A stretch of DNA of 64,000 bases from Viridibacillus sp050278625 (GTDB taxonomy: Bacteria; Bacillota; Bacilli; Bacillales_A; Planococcaceae). Position 1 is the first letter of the stretch, and each line of letters opens with the position of its first letter. Shown in pieces: positions 40,300 to 49,591 of the stretch. Location of the stretch: assembly GCF_050278625.1 (NCBI RefSeq), contig NZ_JBNNTI010000001.1, forward strand, positions 248,001-312,000. The letters are read 5' to 3'. The translations under genes and the position numbers were made by a program. The notes beneath the pieces were generated by a model, which was given only the letters and a program-made list of their open reading frames with translations, had not been told where the DNA came from and made no database searches.

Positions 40300-42037
40300 C
40301 TGTTAGCAACTCCTTCACGCGGCCTAACAATTCTTTTGGCAAGAATGGTGTGCCGTCATATTTCACTAAGCTAATAATTTTATCGTGTGCGCCAATATTC
40401 ATTTTCATTACATTAGCTAATTGACCAGTAGCATTATTCTCAACGACAATTACTTTTTTCGCATTGTCGATCAATTCTCTCATTTCCTCTGTTGGGAATG
40501 GGTGAATTAAACGAATATGAGCATGATTTGTTTTGATGCCTTCTTCATTTAACATTGGCTGAATTTCTTCCAACGCACCTTTAGTCGAGTTAAAGCCAAC
40601 TAATAAAACATCTGCTTCTTCATGAGGTGTGTTTTTAAATACAGGCATATTAAAGTTTACATGATCTATTTTACGGAATCGTTTGTCCATTTGCGCTTTA
40701 CGGTTGCCCGCTGCTTCAGATGGTTTACCTGTTTCATCATGTTCGACACCTGTAACGTGATGAATACCATGTTTTTGACCTGGTACGACACGAGTTGACA
40801 CGCCATCTTCTGTTACTTCATAGCGTTTGAAGTATGCTTTATCTTCTGCTTCAGGTAATTCGCCAAGTTCTAATTTGCCACGACGAATTTCGATTTTTGA
40901 GTAATCAAATGGTTCAACAGTTTGTTTACCAAGTGATAATTGAAGATCCGACAATAAGATAACTGGCAATTGTAGTTCTTCTGCAATGTTGAACGCTTGA
41001 ATTGTATCGTAGAACGCTTCTTCACCAGTACTTGGTGCGATAACAACTTTAGGAATTTCACCATGTGTTCCATATAACATTGCCATTAAATCAGATTGTT
41101 CTTGTTTTGTTGGTAGACCTGTTGATGGACCACCTCGTTGTGTATCAACAACAACAAGTGGTTGTTCTGTCATTCCAGAAAGCCCGATTGCTTCCATCAT
41201 TAATGATAAACCAGGACCTGCAGACGCTGTAAATGAACGTACGCCACCATAGTTTGCGCCGATTGCCATTGTTGCAGCTGCGATTTCATCTTCTGTTTGG
41301 ATAACAGTACCACCGAATTTCGGCAATTTTTTGATTAAGTATTCCATTATTTCTGACGCTGGAGTAATTGGGTATGCTGCCATAATGCGGGAGCCTGCTG
41401 CTAATGCACCTAGTGCGATAGCTTCATTACCGATCATAAACAAGCGGTGTTTTCCGTCAGCTGGTTCTAATTCGAATTTTCCGACATTATCACCAAGCAT
41501 GCCATTCATTAGTTCATGTCCTTGTGCGATTGCTGTCATATTTTTTTGGACAACTGTTTCACCTTTACGGCCGAAGATTTCATCAACGACGCTCTGGAAA
41601 ACTTCATCTTCAAGGTTTAATAATGCAGCGGTTGCACCGATTGCCACCATGTTTTTCATTAAAGTAGTTCCTAACTCAGCAGCTACTTCTGTGAATGGTA
41701 CAACGTAAAGTGTTGCAGGGCAATCTTCTGGTTTTACAGGCTTAAATTTAGCATCTGCTAAAATAACACCTTCGGTTGTCAACTCTTTATAATTGACATC
41801 GATTGTTTCTTGGTCAAATGCAACCAATATATCTAAATCATCTGGAATCGTGTGTACGACAGATGTGCGTACATTAATTTTATTGTTCGTATGGCCACCT
41901 TTAATGCGGGAAGAGAAGTGACGGTATCCATATAAATGGTATCCAAGACGGTTCATAGCCGTAGAGAAAATTTCTCCCGTACTCTCAATACCTTCCCCTT
42001 GTTGCCCACCGACTTTCCATGAAAGCTGATGTAACAT
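40286..42037 (-). CDS. korA: 2-oxoacid:ferredoxin oxidoreductase alpha subunit (gamma-alpha fusion)
   Basis: 583 aa from ATG 42037 (AGGAG 9 nt upstream; the ATG three codons earlier is too close). The N-terminal gamma domain (WKVGGQQGEGIESTGEIFST, residues 6-180) is fused to the alpha domain: AAYPITPASEIMEYLIKKLP, EDEIAAATMAIGANYGGVRS, TASAGPGLSLMMEAIGLSGM. C-terminal transketolase-like part ends near LVKYDGTPFLPKELL. Partner of KorB. Confidence 0.92.
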   Translation of the reverse strand: MLHQLSWKVGGQQGEGIESTGEIFSTAMNRLGYHLYGYRHFSSRIKGGHTNNKINVRTSVVHTIPDDLDILVAFDQETIDVNYKELTTEGVILADAKFKPVKPEDCPATLYVVPFTEVAAELGTTLMKNMVAIGATAALLNLEDEVFQSVVDEIFGRKGETVVQKNMTAIAQGHELMNGMLGDNVGKFELEPADGKHRLFMIGNEAIALGALAAGSRIMAAYPITPASEIMEYLIKKLPKFGGTVIQTEDEIAAATMAIGANYGGVRSFTASAGPGLSLMMEAIGLSGMTEQPLVVVDTQRGGPSTGLPTKQEQSDLMAMLYGTHGEIPKVVIAPSTGEEAFYDTIQAFNIAEELQLPVILLSDLQLSLGKQTVEPFDYSKIEIRRGKLELGELPEAEDKAYFKRYEVTEDGVSTRVVPGQKHGIHHVTGVEHDETGKPSEAAGNRKAQMDKRFRKIDHVNFNMPVFKNTPHEEADVLLVGFNSTKGALEEIQPMLNEEGIKTNHAHIRLIHPFPTEEMRELIDNAKKVIVVENNATGQLANVMKMNIGAHDKIISLVKYDGTPFLPKELLGRVKELLTDGNI

Positions 42038-42361
42038 GTATAACATCTCCTTAATTACAGGTTTTAAGCTTTTTTATCCTTCATCAGTTTATCACGAAGA
42101 CCCGATGTAAACTATTGTTTATAAGCGATTTCTTTGAAATTCAGACCTTTGACGGAAAAGCTCGTTCAATAAGTTGTAAAAACAATCACTGACAATACTC
42201 ACTATGTTAACATACTTTTCTATGTATAGTAAAAAGCTTAGTTTGCTCACTTCATCGTACAAAGGGCAACCTAAAGCTACATTTTTAATAAGCAAAAATA
42301 CAAAATCTCATTATTTTTCCCATAAAAAAATACCGGTTTCCCGGTATTTTGGTTTTTCTAT
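42038..42361. other. 324-nt gap between korA and spoVS
   Basis: No gene on either strand. AT-rich; it must hold the korA promoter but no single box pair stands out. The spoVS terminator occupies 42325-42358. Confidence 0.5.
42325..42358 (-). terminator. Terminator after spoVS
   Basis: ATACCGG / CCGGTAT with a four-base loop; leftward followed by TTTTTTTA, also T-rich rightward. Confidence 0.88.
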
Positions 42362-42628
42362 TTATCTAGTACGCTTTTCAACTAAAAGCTTCATAGCCGT
42401 TCGGTCTTCACCTGCAATTAAAATATCCGTAAATGCAGGCGAACAAGTCAAGTCCGTTCCACTTGGTGCAACAAATCCTCTTGCAATTGCAACTGCTTTA
42501 ACAGCTTGATTTAGTGCGCCTGCTCCAACTGCTTGCATCTCTGCAAAGCCTTGCTCTCTGATGACTGCTACTAATGCGCCAGCGACTGAGTTAGGGTTTG
42601 AGCGAGAAGATACTTTCAATGAATCCAC
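42362..42628 (-). CDS. spoVS: Stage V sporulation protein S
   Basis: 88 aa, GTG start with GGAGG 7 nt upstream. Nearly the whole sequence is the conserved SpoVS/Alba-like core: SNPNSVAGALVAVIREQGFA, VGAGALNQAVKAVAIARGFV, APSGTDLTCSPAFTDI. Affects septation and coat assembly in B. subtilis; probably nucleic-acid binding. Follows ymdB, as in B. subtilis. Confidence 0.97.
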   Translation of the reverse strand: MDSLKVSSRSNPNSVAGALVAVIREQGFAEMQAVGAGALNQAVKAVAIARGFVAPSGTDLTCSPAFTDILIAGEDRTAMKLLVEKRTR

Positions 42629-42718
42629 AACAATTCCTCCCTTAATTTGAAAAAATGTGGGACATCTCTATTGTCCATGAATTATTGTATGCAGTAGGTT
42701 TTGGATATAGACTTGCAA

Positions 42719-43516
42719 TTAGGCTTTAAATGGATAATCTGCGTTAATATATATGCGTTCAAATGATTTTGCTAAGCCCGTTTTATCATCAAGATCAACA
42801 AAGAAGCCACTTAACACTTCTCGACCTTGCTTTGGTACTTCAAAACGTGTTGGCATATTTGTTTTAAATCTATAGATTACACTTTCCTTATTCATTCCAA
42901 GTACTTCATCATAAGGTCCAGTCATCCCAACATCGGTAATATATGCTGTTCCTCCAGGGTAAATTCGAGCATCCGCTGTTTGAACATGTGTATGCGTACC
43001 TACAAGAGTTGATACTCTGCCATCTAGATACCAGCCCATTGCAATTTTTTCACTCGTTGTTTCGGCATGGAAATCTACGAAAATAAGTGGCGAAACTTTC
43101 TTTGCTTCTTCAATTAATTCGTCTGCTTTAGCAAATGGATCGCCATGTGGTGGTAAGAAAGTACGTCCATGTAAATTGATTACCGATAAAGTATGACCAT
43201 TTTTTGAAATAGTCGTCATCCCTTTGCCAGGTGCTTCGTCCGAGAAGTTTGCGGGTCTAATTAGGAATTCAGCATCGTCGATGAAATCGAAAATTTCTTT
43301 TTGATCCCATGTATGGTTACCCATTGTAATGACATCTACGCCCGTCATTAATAACTCTTGATAAATAGCTCTTGTAATCCCACGTCCAGCAGCGGCGTTC
43401 TCTCCGTTTGCAATGACAACATCTGGTGCATATTTTCTCTTTAATCTTGGTAAATATGTTTCAACAGCTGTACGGCCAATTGAGCCGACAATGTCTCCGA
43501 TAAATAGTACTTTCAT
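42719..43516 (-). CDS. ymdB: YmdB metallophosphoesterase
   Basis: 265 aa from ATG 43516 (AAGAGTG upstream). Binuclear metal site: MKVLFIGDIVGSIGR with Asp 8, NGENAAAGRGIT, TMGNHTWDQKEIF, VDFHAETTSEK, VGTHTHVQTADARI. Hydrolyses 2',3'-cyclic nucleotides in vitro and influences biofilm formation and sporulation in B. subtilis. Lies downstream of rny, separated by a terminator. Confidence 0.95.
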   Translation of the reverse strand: MKVLFIGDIVGSIGRTAVETYLPRLKRKYAPDVVIANGENAAAGRGITRAIYQELLMTGVDVITMGNHTWDQKEIFDFIDDAEFLIRPANFSDEAPGKGMTTISKNGHTLSVINLHGRTFLPPHGDPFAKADELIEEAKKVSPLIFVDFHAETTSEKIAMGWYLDGRVSTLVGTHTHVQTADARIYPGGTAYITDVGMTGPYDEVLGMNKESVIYRFKTNMPTRFEVPKQGREVLSGFFVDLDDKTGLAKSFERIYINADYPFKA

Positions 43517-43540
43517 TATTGATTCACTCTTTTCCAACAA

Positions 43541-43579
43541 AAAAGGCTTCTCGACCGAGGTTCTAAGAAGCCTTCTTTA
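43541..43579 (-). terminator. Terminator between rny and ymdB
   Basis: AAGGCTTCT / AGAAGCCTT stem; leftward followed by TTTTTTG. Confidence 0.85.
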
Positions 43580-43654
43580 TAAAATATTTGAATTTTTTAA
43601 TTCAGTTTTCTTACTTTACATTTGGCGTATACTTACTTCTTATTTTGAATTTAA

Positions 43655-45211
43655 CTATTTCGCATATTCGACTGCGCGTGTTTCACGAATAACGGTCACT
43701 TTAATATGCCCTGGATAATCCAGTTCATCCTCAATGCGTTTGCGAATATCACGTGCTAGACGATGTGAAGCTAAATCATCGATCTGATCAGGACGTACGA
43801 TTATACGTATTTCACGACCAGCTTGAATAGCGAATGATTTCTCAACGCCTTCATATGATTCAGAGATTTCTTCCAGTTTTTCTAGTCGACGAATATAGTT
43901 TTCAAGTGTTTCACTACGTGCACCTGGGCGGGCTGCAGATAAAGCATCAGCAGCAGCTACTAATACAGCAATAACTGAAGTTGGTTCAGTATCACCATGG
44001 TGAGAAGCAATACTGTTAATAACAACAGGATGTTCTTTGTATTTTGTAGCTAATTCTACACCAATTTCTACGTGACTTCCTTCTACTTCATGGTCAATCG
44101 CTTTACCGATATCATGCAGTAATCCTGCTCGTTTTGCTAAAAGTACATCTTCACCTAACTCTGCTGCCAGTAAGCCCGCTAAGTGAGCAACCTCCACAGA
44201 GTGTTTAAGTACATTTTGACCATAACTTGTACGATATTTCATACGACCTAAAATTTTCATTAAATCCGGATGTAAATTGTGGATACCCACTTCGAATGTT
44301 GTTTGTTCACCTGTTTCACGAATTTGCTCGTCCACTTCACGGCGAGATTTCTCAACCATTTCTTCGATACGAGCTGGATGGATACGGCCGTCTTGAACTA
44401 ACTTTTCAAGTGCTAGACGTGCTGTTTCTCTGCGAATTGGATCAAATCCTGATAGAATGACTGCTTCAGGTGTGTCATCAATAATTAAATCAATACCTGT
44501 AAGCGTTTCAAGTGTTCGAATGTTACGGCCTTCACGTCCAATAATACGACCTTTCATCTCGTCATTTGGTAAATTGACGACTGAAACTGTCGTTTCTGCA
44601 ACGTGATCAGCTGCAAAGCGCTGAAGGGCTAGTGATAAAATTTCTCGTGCTTTTTTGTCAGACTCTTCTTTCGCTCGCATTTCAGATTCTTTCGTCATAA
44701 CTGCTATATCAGTTGATAACTCGTTTTCTACTTGTTTTAGAATAATGACTTTTGCTTCTTCACGAGTTAATGCTGAGATACGTTCGATTTCAGATTGCTG
44801 TTTAGCTACGAGTTCTTCCACTTTGCTTTCCATCTGTTCAATATGCTGTTGTCTATCGTTTAGAGCATCGTCTTTGCGCTCTAAACCTGCTTCCCTCTTG
44901 TTCAGAGCTTCATCCTTGCGATCAAGATTTTCTTCTCTTTGCAATAACCGGTTTTCTTGTTTCTGAAGCTCAGACCGGCGTTCACGGATGTCGTTTTCTG
45001 CTTCAGTTCGAAGTGTGTGAGTTTCATCTTTTGCTTCAAGAAGTGCTTCTTTCTTTAGAGCTTCCGCTTCTCTTTTACCTTCATCTATGATGAGCTCTGC
45101 GGAACTCTTTGCACCTGTCACTTTTGAATCATTCACTCTTTTATTGACGTAATAGATAACAGCGGCACCGACGATGAGTCCAAGCAAAGCGGAGATGATG
45201 TTTCCAGTCAT
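43655..45211 (-). CDS. rny: Ribonuclease Y
   Basis: 518 aa, ATG with GAGGTG upstream. N-terminal membrane anchor (NIISALLGLIVGAAVIYYV, residues 4-22), long coiled coil (about 30-200), KH domain (VNLPNDEMKGRIIGREGRNI near 213-232), HD domain (LLHDIGKAIDHEVEGSHVEI near 365). Initiates mRNA decay; partners include RNase J, whose gene is at the right edge, and the RicA complex. Confidence 0.98.
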   Translation of the reverse strand: MTGNIISALLGLIVGAAVIYYVNKRVNDSKVTGAKSSAELIIDEGKREAEALKKEALLEAKDETHTLRTEAENDIRERRSELQKQENRLLQREENLDRKDEALNKREAGLERKDDALNDRQQHIEQMESKVEELVAKQQSEIERISALTREEAKVIILKQVENELSTDIAVMTKESEMRAKEESDKKAREILSLALQRFAADHVAETTVSVVNLPNDEMKGRIIGREGRNIRTLETLTGIDLIIDDTPEAVILSGFDPIRRETARLALEKLVQDGRIHPARIEEMVEKSRREVDEQIRETGEQTTFEVGIHNLHPDLMKILGRMKYRTSYGQNVLKHSVEVAHLAGLLAAELGEDVLLAKRAGLLHDIGKAIDHEVEGSHVEIGVELATKYKEHPVVINSIASHHGDTEPTSVIAVLVAAADALSAARPGARSETLENYIRRLEKLEEISESYEGVEKSFAIQAGREIRIIVRPDQIDDLASHRLARDIRKRIEDELDYPGHIKVTVIRETRAVEYAK

Positions 45212-45383
45212 TCGAACACCTCCTCTTGCTGTATTGTTTTCATTTTTAGTCGGCTATACATTAAGTATTTCTAGGAGCTCTCAATATACTGCCTATTTCA
45301 TTTCAATTTAAGAAATTATACAAGTTTAATTGTATAGTTGAAAAAAAACAATGTCAAGGATTCACAGTTATAGTTATAGTCAA

Positions 45384-45417
45384 AAGGGCCCTTCAATTGA
45401 CATTGAAAGACCCTCAG
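45384..45417 (-). terminator. Probable recA terminator
   Basis: Imperfect stem GGGTCTTTCAAT / ATTGAAGGGCCC with a short loop, leftward followed by TTTTG. Weak U-tract. Confidence 0.5.
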
Positions 45418-45423
45418 AAAATC

Positions 45424-46485
45424 TTACTCTTCATTTAATAATGATGATAATTCTGCATCCATTGCTTCATCTTCTTCAGATTCAACTGTATAAGAATCAG
45501 TTGCAATCCCAGAAGCTACGCGGATTTTATGTGCAATTTCATTGCTAATTTCAGGGTTTTCTTTTAAGAATTGTTTTGCATTTTCGCGCCCTTGGCCTAA
45601 ACGTTCTTCCTCATAAGCATACCAAGAACCACTCTTTTGCACGATTTCTTTTTCTACACCGATATCGATGATTTCGCCTTCTTTAGAAATCCCTTCACCA
45701 TACATAATATCTACTTCAGCTGTTTTGAATGGTGGTGCCACTTTGTTTTTAACGACCTTAATTTTAGTTCTGTTACCTACCATATCATTACCTTGTTTGA
45801 TTGTTTCTGCGCGACGTACTTCTAAACGTACAGAACTGTAGAATTTCAGCGCACGTCCACCTGGTGTTGTTTCCGGGTTACCGAACATAACACCAATCTT
45901 CTCACGAATTTGGTTAATGAAAATAGCAATTGTATTAGACTTGTTAATAATCCCTGATAATTTGCGCAATGCTTGAGACATTAAACGTGCTTGTAGACCA
46001 ACATGTGAATCACCCATGTCACCTTCAATTTCGGCTTTTGGTACAAGGGCTGCTACAGAATCGATAATAATGATGTCAATTGCGCCACTACGTACAAGAG
46101 CTTCAGCGATTTCTAGCGCTTGCTCCCCTGTATCTGGTTGCGATAGTAATAATTCATCAATATTAACGCCTAGTTTTTGTGCATAGACAGGGTCAAGTGC
46201 ATGTTCTGCATCAATAAACGCTGCTGTGCCACCATTAGCTTGTACTTCTGCAATCGCATGAAGTGCTACAGTTGTTTTACCAGAACTCTCTGGTCCATAT
46301 ATTTCAATAACTCGACCTCGTGGATAACCACCTACTCCAAGTACTGTATCAAGTGCTAAAGAACCACTTGAAGAAGTCAAAATTTCGATGTCTGTTTTTT
46401 CGCCTAATTTCATAACTGAACCTTTACCAAATTGCTTTTCAATTTGTTTAAGAGCCATATCTAATGCTGCTTTACGATCGCTCAA
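45424..46485 (-). CDS. recA: Recombinase RecA
   Basis: 353 aa from TTG 46485 with GGAGG 7 nt upstream, giving SDRKAALDMALKQIEKQFGK; the frame to 46602 crosses the promoter. Walker A GPESSGKT near residue 66, Walker B IIIIDSVAALV, loop regions LMSQALRKLSGIINKSNTIA and GVMFGNPETTPGGRALKFYS; acidic C-terminus. Strand exchange, SOS co-protease and, in this context, inducer of prophage. LexA box and promoter lie upstream. Confidence 0.98.
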   Translation of the reverse strand: MSDRKAALDMALKQIEKQFGKGSVMKLGEKTDIEILTSSSGSLALDTVLGVGGYPRGRVIEIYGPESSGKTTVALHAIAEVQANGGTAAFIDAEHALDPVYAQKLGVNIDELLLSQPDTGEQALEIAEALVRSGAIDIIIIDSVAALVPKAEIEGDMGDSHVGLQARLMSQALRKLSGIINKSNTIAIFINQIREKIGVMFGNPETTPGGRALKFYSSVRLEVRRAETIKQGNDMVGNRTKIKVVKNKVAPPFKTAEVDIMYGEGISKEGEIIDIGVEKEIVQKSGSWYAYEEERLGQGRENAKQFLKENPEISNEIAHKIRVASGIATDSYTVESEEDEAMDAELSSLLNEE

Positions 46486-46530
46486 TCTTGTTCCTCCTTC
46501 GAAAACATTGTCTCTTTTATATCTGTATCT

Positions 46531-46581
46531 ACTATACTTCTTTTTTGAGAAATACACAAGAAAAAAGCGAACATTTATTCG
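46531..46581 (-). promoter_or_regulatory. recA promoter with LexA (SOS) box
   Basis: TTGTGT (46554-46559), 17 nt, TATAGT (46531-46536). Just upstream lies CGAATAAATGTTCG (46568-46581), one base from CGAAC-N4-GTTCG and with the same CGAAT variant as the B. subtilis recA box. Confidence 0.85.
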
Positions 46582-46660
46582 GAAAAATTTGAGCGAAATC
46601 AAAAATAATGCCCAATCTATCGCTCAAAAGCTGAATTTAACCCAATTTGAATAGACAATT

Positions 46661-47917
46661 TTATATTTTACGATAACCTTGTTCCGTTAATAATTGAATA
46701 ACAAAAGCAAAAGTACGTTTCACTGCGCGTAAACGATTTGTATTGCGTTGCCCTGTTAAATGTAATTGATAGGTTTGAGGTTCATTATCACCAATACATA
46801 CAGCTATCCATACAGTACCCGCAGGTTGATTATCATGCCCTTCAGGTCCTGCTGCCCCTGTTAAACCGACACCTATATCTGTACCGAACTTTTCTTTTAC
46901 TTTACTGGCCATTGCTGCTGCGCATTGTGAACTTACAACACCGTACTTTTCTAATAAATCAGCTGAAATCCCTAGATGATCACGTTTAGCCTGTTCCGTA
47001 TATGTAACAACTCCCCCAATTAGGGATTGACTGATACCAGGATTTTCTGCTAATTCAGATTGAAAGAGCCCTGCAGTTAGACTTTCAGCTGCCGCGATAG
47101 TTAAATTATTTTCGATAAGAATTTCAGCTGTTTTAGAAGAAAGAGAATCATCATTAACACCGTACATAAATTGGCCAACTCGACGTAATATTTCATCCTT
47201 TGCTCCAGCTATTAATTGTTCAGCCTGTTTTAGGCTATATGCATTTGCTGTAATACGTAGAGTTACTTCTCCATCTGAAGCTAGGGGTGCGATAGTCGGG
47301 TTTGTTTGGTTGTCTAATAGATCTTGTACCTTTACTTCTAACTCCGCCTCACCAATGCCATAGAAGCGTAAAACGTGCGACATAATTTGGGCTCCATCAT
47401 ATACTCTTACTGCTAACTTCGGCTTTGCTTCATATTGGAACATAGGCTCCAATTCTTTCGGTGGCCCTGGTAACAACATATACATACGGTTATTTTTTTC
47501 TAACAGCATGCCAGGTGCCATACCATGGCGATTTATAAGTACTTCACAATCTTTTAATACAAGTGCTTGTTTACGATTATTTTCGGTCATAATACGATTT
47601 TGAAGAGTAAAAAATTCTTCAATCGATTGCATAGCAAAATTATCTGTTTCCAGTACAGTTCCTAAATGTCTTGCGATAGTTTCCTTCGTTAAATCATCTT
47701 TTGTTGGACCTAAACCACCCGAGAAAATAATGAGATTTGCACGTGACTCAGCTATTTCAATCGCTTTTACTAAACGATCAACATTATCTCCAACAACAGT
47801 GTGATAATACACATTAATACCTAACTCCGATAATTGACCTGAAATAAAACGTGCATTTGTATTCGTAATTTGGCCAAGCAAAAGCTCTGATCCTACTGCA
47901 ATAATTTCAGCATTCAT
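46661..47917 (-). CDS. cinA: CinA-family protein
   Basis: 418 aa. N-terminal MoCF-like domain: EIIAVGSELLLGQITNTNAR, IFSGGLGPTKDDLTKETIAR, LPGPPKELEPMFQYEAKP. C-terminal CinA amidohydrolase domain: IAAAESLTAGLFQSELAENP, VGLTGAAGPEGHDNQPAGTV. Related enzymes act as ADP-ribose pyrophosphatase and NMN deamidase; in competent bacteria CinA is induced with recA. Directly upstream of recA, as in B. subtilis. Confidence 0.95.
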   Translation of the reverse strand: MNAEIIAVGSELLLGQITNTNARFISGQLSELGINVYYHTVVGDNVDRLVKAIEIAESRANLIIFSGGLGPTKDDLTKETIARHLGTVLETDNFAMQSIEEFFTLQNRIMTENNRKQALVLKDCEVLINRHGMAPGMLLEKNNRMYMLLPGPPKELEPMFQYEAKPKLAVRVYDGAQIMSHVLRFYGIGEAELEVKVQDLLDNQTNPTIAPLASDGEVTLRITANAYSLKQAEQLIAGAKDEILRRVGQFMYGVNDDSLSSKTAEILIENNLTIAAAESLTAGLFQSELAENPGISQSLIGGVVTYTEQAKRDHLGISADLLEKYGVVSSQCAAAMASKVKEKFGTDIGVGLTGAAGPEGHDNQPAGTVWIAVCIGDNEPQTYQLHLTGQRNTNRLRAVKRTFAFVIQLLTEQGYRKI

Positions 47918-47977
47918 CTCTAACGGTCCCTTCCTTTATCTCGTATTATGTATGGTTCTTAAAAAGCAAAAAGTTGC

Positions 47978-48025
47978 AAAAGGCGAGGCATATAATGTAG
48001 GAGAAATTCCTCCATACTTACATCC
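47978..48025 (-). terminator. Terminator after pgsA
   Basis: GGCGAGG / CCTCGCC outer stem with an inner GGAGGAATTTCTCC stem; leftward followed by TTTTG. Confidence 0.65.
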
Positions 48026-48050
48026 TCGCCAACTAAAATTCATTTTATCT

Positions 48051-48629
48051 TTATTTTGAATCTAATAATACACGACGATTCAAGTAGAAATAATCTGCTC
48101 CAGACCAAACTGTAAAGAATAGAGCTACGTATAATGCAATATCATCAAAAGGAATACCGAACATGGTAAAGAAAATATTATTTAGCAATAGCGCAGCAAT
48201 TGCAACAATTTGTGCCCATGTCTTGATTTTACCAAGTTGGTTTGCAGCGACTACCTCACCACCACCTGCTAAAATCAGTCGTAAGCCAGTTACTGCAAAT
48301 TCACGGCTAATAATAATAATGACAACCCATGCAGGTGCAGTTCCTAATTCAACAAGCAAAATAAATGCAGCAGAAACTAACAATTTATCCGCTAATGGGT
48401 CCAAAAATTTCCCCATATTCGTTACTAAATTATATTTACGTGCGTAGTAGCCATCTACCCAATCAGTGATAGAAGCTACAATGAAAATCACCGCACCAAC
48501 AAATTGCTCAATCGACATCGTTGCGCCAAGCACAGTTATTCTTCCCCATCCAAAGTCCACTAACATCAAAAGTACGAAAACTGGAATTAGCAAAACTCTT
48601 GAAACTGTAATTCTATTTGGTATATTCAC
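48051..48629 (-). CDS. pgsA: CDP-diacylglycerol-glycerol-3-phosphate 3-phosphatidyltransferase
   Basis: 192 aa. CDP-alcohol phosphotransferase motif DWVDGYYARKYNLVTNMGKF followed by LDPLADK (D-G-x2-A-R-x8-G-x3-D-x3-D), near residues 58-84. About six membrane helices. First committed step of phosphatidylglycerol synthesis. Starts 50 nt after rodZ ends. Confidence 0.97.
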   Translation of the reverse strand: MNIPNRITVSRVLLIPVFVLLMLVDFGWGRITVLGATMSIEQFVGAVIFIVASITDWVDGYYARKYNLVTNMGKFLDPLADKLLVSAAFILLVELGTAPAWVVIIIISREFAVTGLRLILAGGGEVVAANQLGKIKTWAQIVAIAALLLNNIFFTMFGIPFDDIALYVALFFTVWSGADYFYLNRRVLLDSK

Positions 48630-48678
48630 GATTTCCTCACCCTTCTTTCAAAGAAAATAGCCATCTTTCTCTAGATGA

Positions 48679-49575
48679 CTATTCTTTCTCTGAAAAATTA
48701 ATGACGATATTTTGAGTAGTGCGCTCACTTGGTGAAGCTGCAAGTTTCACTTTCTCGTCATTGACAAAAACTTTTGCATTTGCTGCTGCACCTAGTCGAA
48801 TACGAACGCTTTGCTTACCCTTCGCATCAACTTCAACTACATCTTTAGCATGGTAAACATCTGCTTTGTCAGAGATTTCTGTACGATTTTCATCTTGTAC
48901 ACCAACCCATGTATCGCCGGTAACCTCTACACGGATTTTAAACTCCTCTGTACCTGTTAAAGTATAATTAGTAGTCGCATTATCGTTCACTAGTGTACCC
49001 TTAGAAAGTTTTTGTTGTTGTTTTTTTTCTTTTTTAGTTACTTCTTTATCGTTCTTATCTTGATCTTTAGATCCTGGTACGTCTTTGTCTTTATTATCGT
49101 TTTTTGTAACTGGAGTTTTTGTATCCACAGTTACTGGGGGCTCTTTATTAACATCTGGTGTTGAGTTATCAGCTTTCTTTTGGAACAATATCCAGATTAC
49201 TACGATTGCAATTATGATAAATAAAGCAACAACAAGTTTCGGCATTAAGTCCATAAAACCTTTTGATGGCATTTTAGACAAACTTCTACGTGATTGAGGT
49301 TGTTGAATTGTTGCTGTCGTTGTACTTTCAACTGTTTTGTTTGCAGGCACTTCAGATTTATACGTCTCAAGTAATTCATCGGCACTTAGATCCACCGCTT
49401 CTGCATATTGTTTAATAAATGCACGAACATAAAACGTTCCAGGCATTATGCTATAATTTCCCTCTTCAATAGCAGAAAGATAGCGTTTTTGAATTTTCGT
49501 AATTTCTTGTAAGTCATCCAGACTATACCCTTTTGACAATCTCGCTTCTTTTAAACGAGTTCCTAATTCTGTCAA
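48679..49575 (-). CDS. rodZ: RodZ-like cell shape protein
   Basis: About 298 aa. The likely start is TTG 49575 (AGGTAGGTG 6 nt upstream), giving TELGTRLKEARLSKGYSLDD. Cytoplasmic HTH domain to about residue 80 (ITKIQKRYLSAIEEGNYSIM, FYVRAFIKQYAEAVDLSADE), a membrane helix near 118-138, a Lys/Asp-rich linker and an outer beta domain (DUF4115-type). Links MreB to the wall-elongation machinery. Corresponds to ymfM of B. subtilis. Confidence 0.93.
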   Translation of the reverse strand: MTELGTRLKEARLSKGYSLDDLQEITKIQKRYLSAIEEGNYSIMPGTFYVRAFIKQYAEAVDLSADELLETYKSEVPANKTVESTTTATIQQPQSRRSLSKMPSKGFMDLMPKLVVALFIIIAIVVIWILFQKKADNSTPDVNKEPPVTVDTKTPVTKNDNKDKDVPGSKDQDKNDKEVTKKEKKQQQKLSKGTLVNDNATTNYTLTGTEEFKIRVEVTGDTWVGVQDENRTEISDKADVYHAKDVVEVDAKGKQSVRIRLGAAANAKVFVNDEKVKLAASPSERTTQNIVINFSEKE

Positions 49576-49591
49576 TTGTAACACCTACCTG

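Noticed and set aside
45315..45357. Consensus promoter for rny (TTGACA with TATACA or TATAAT)
   Set aside because: Spacings of 15 and 31 nt are off the optimum; not listed as a feature, although a promoter here is likely.
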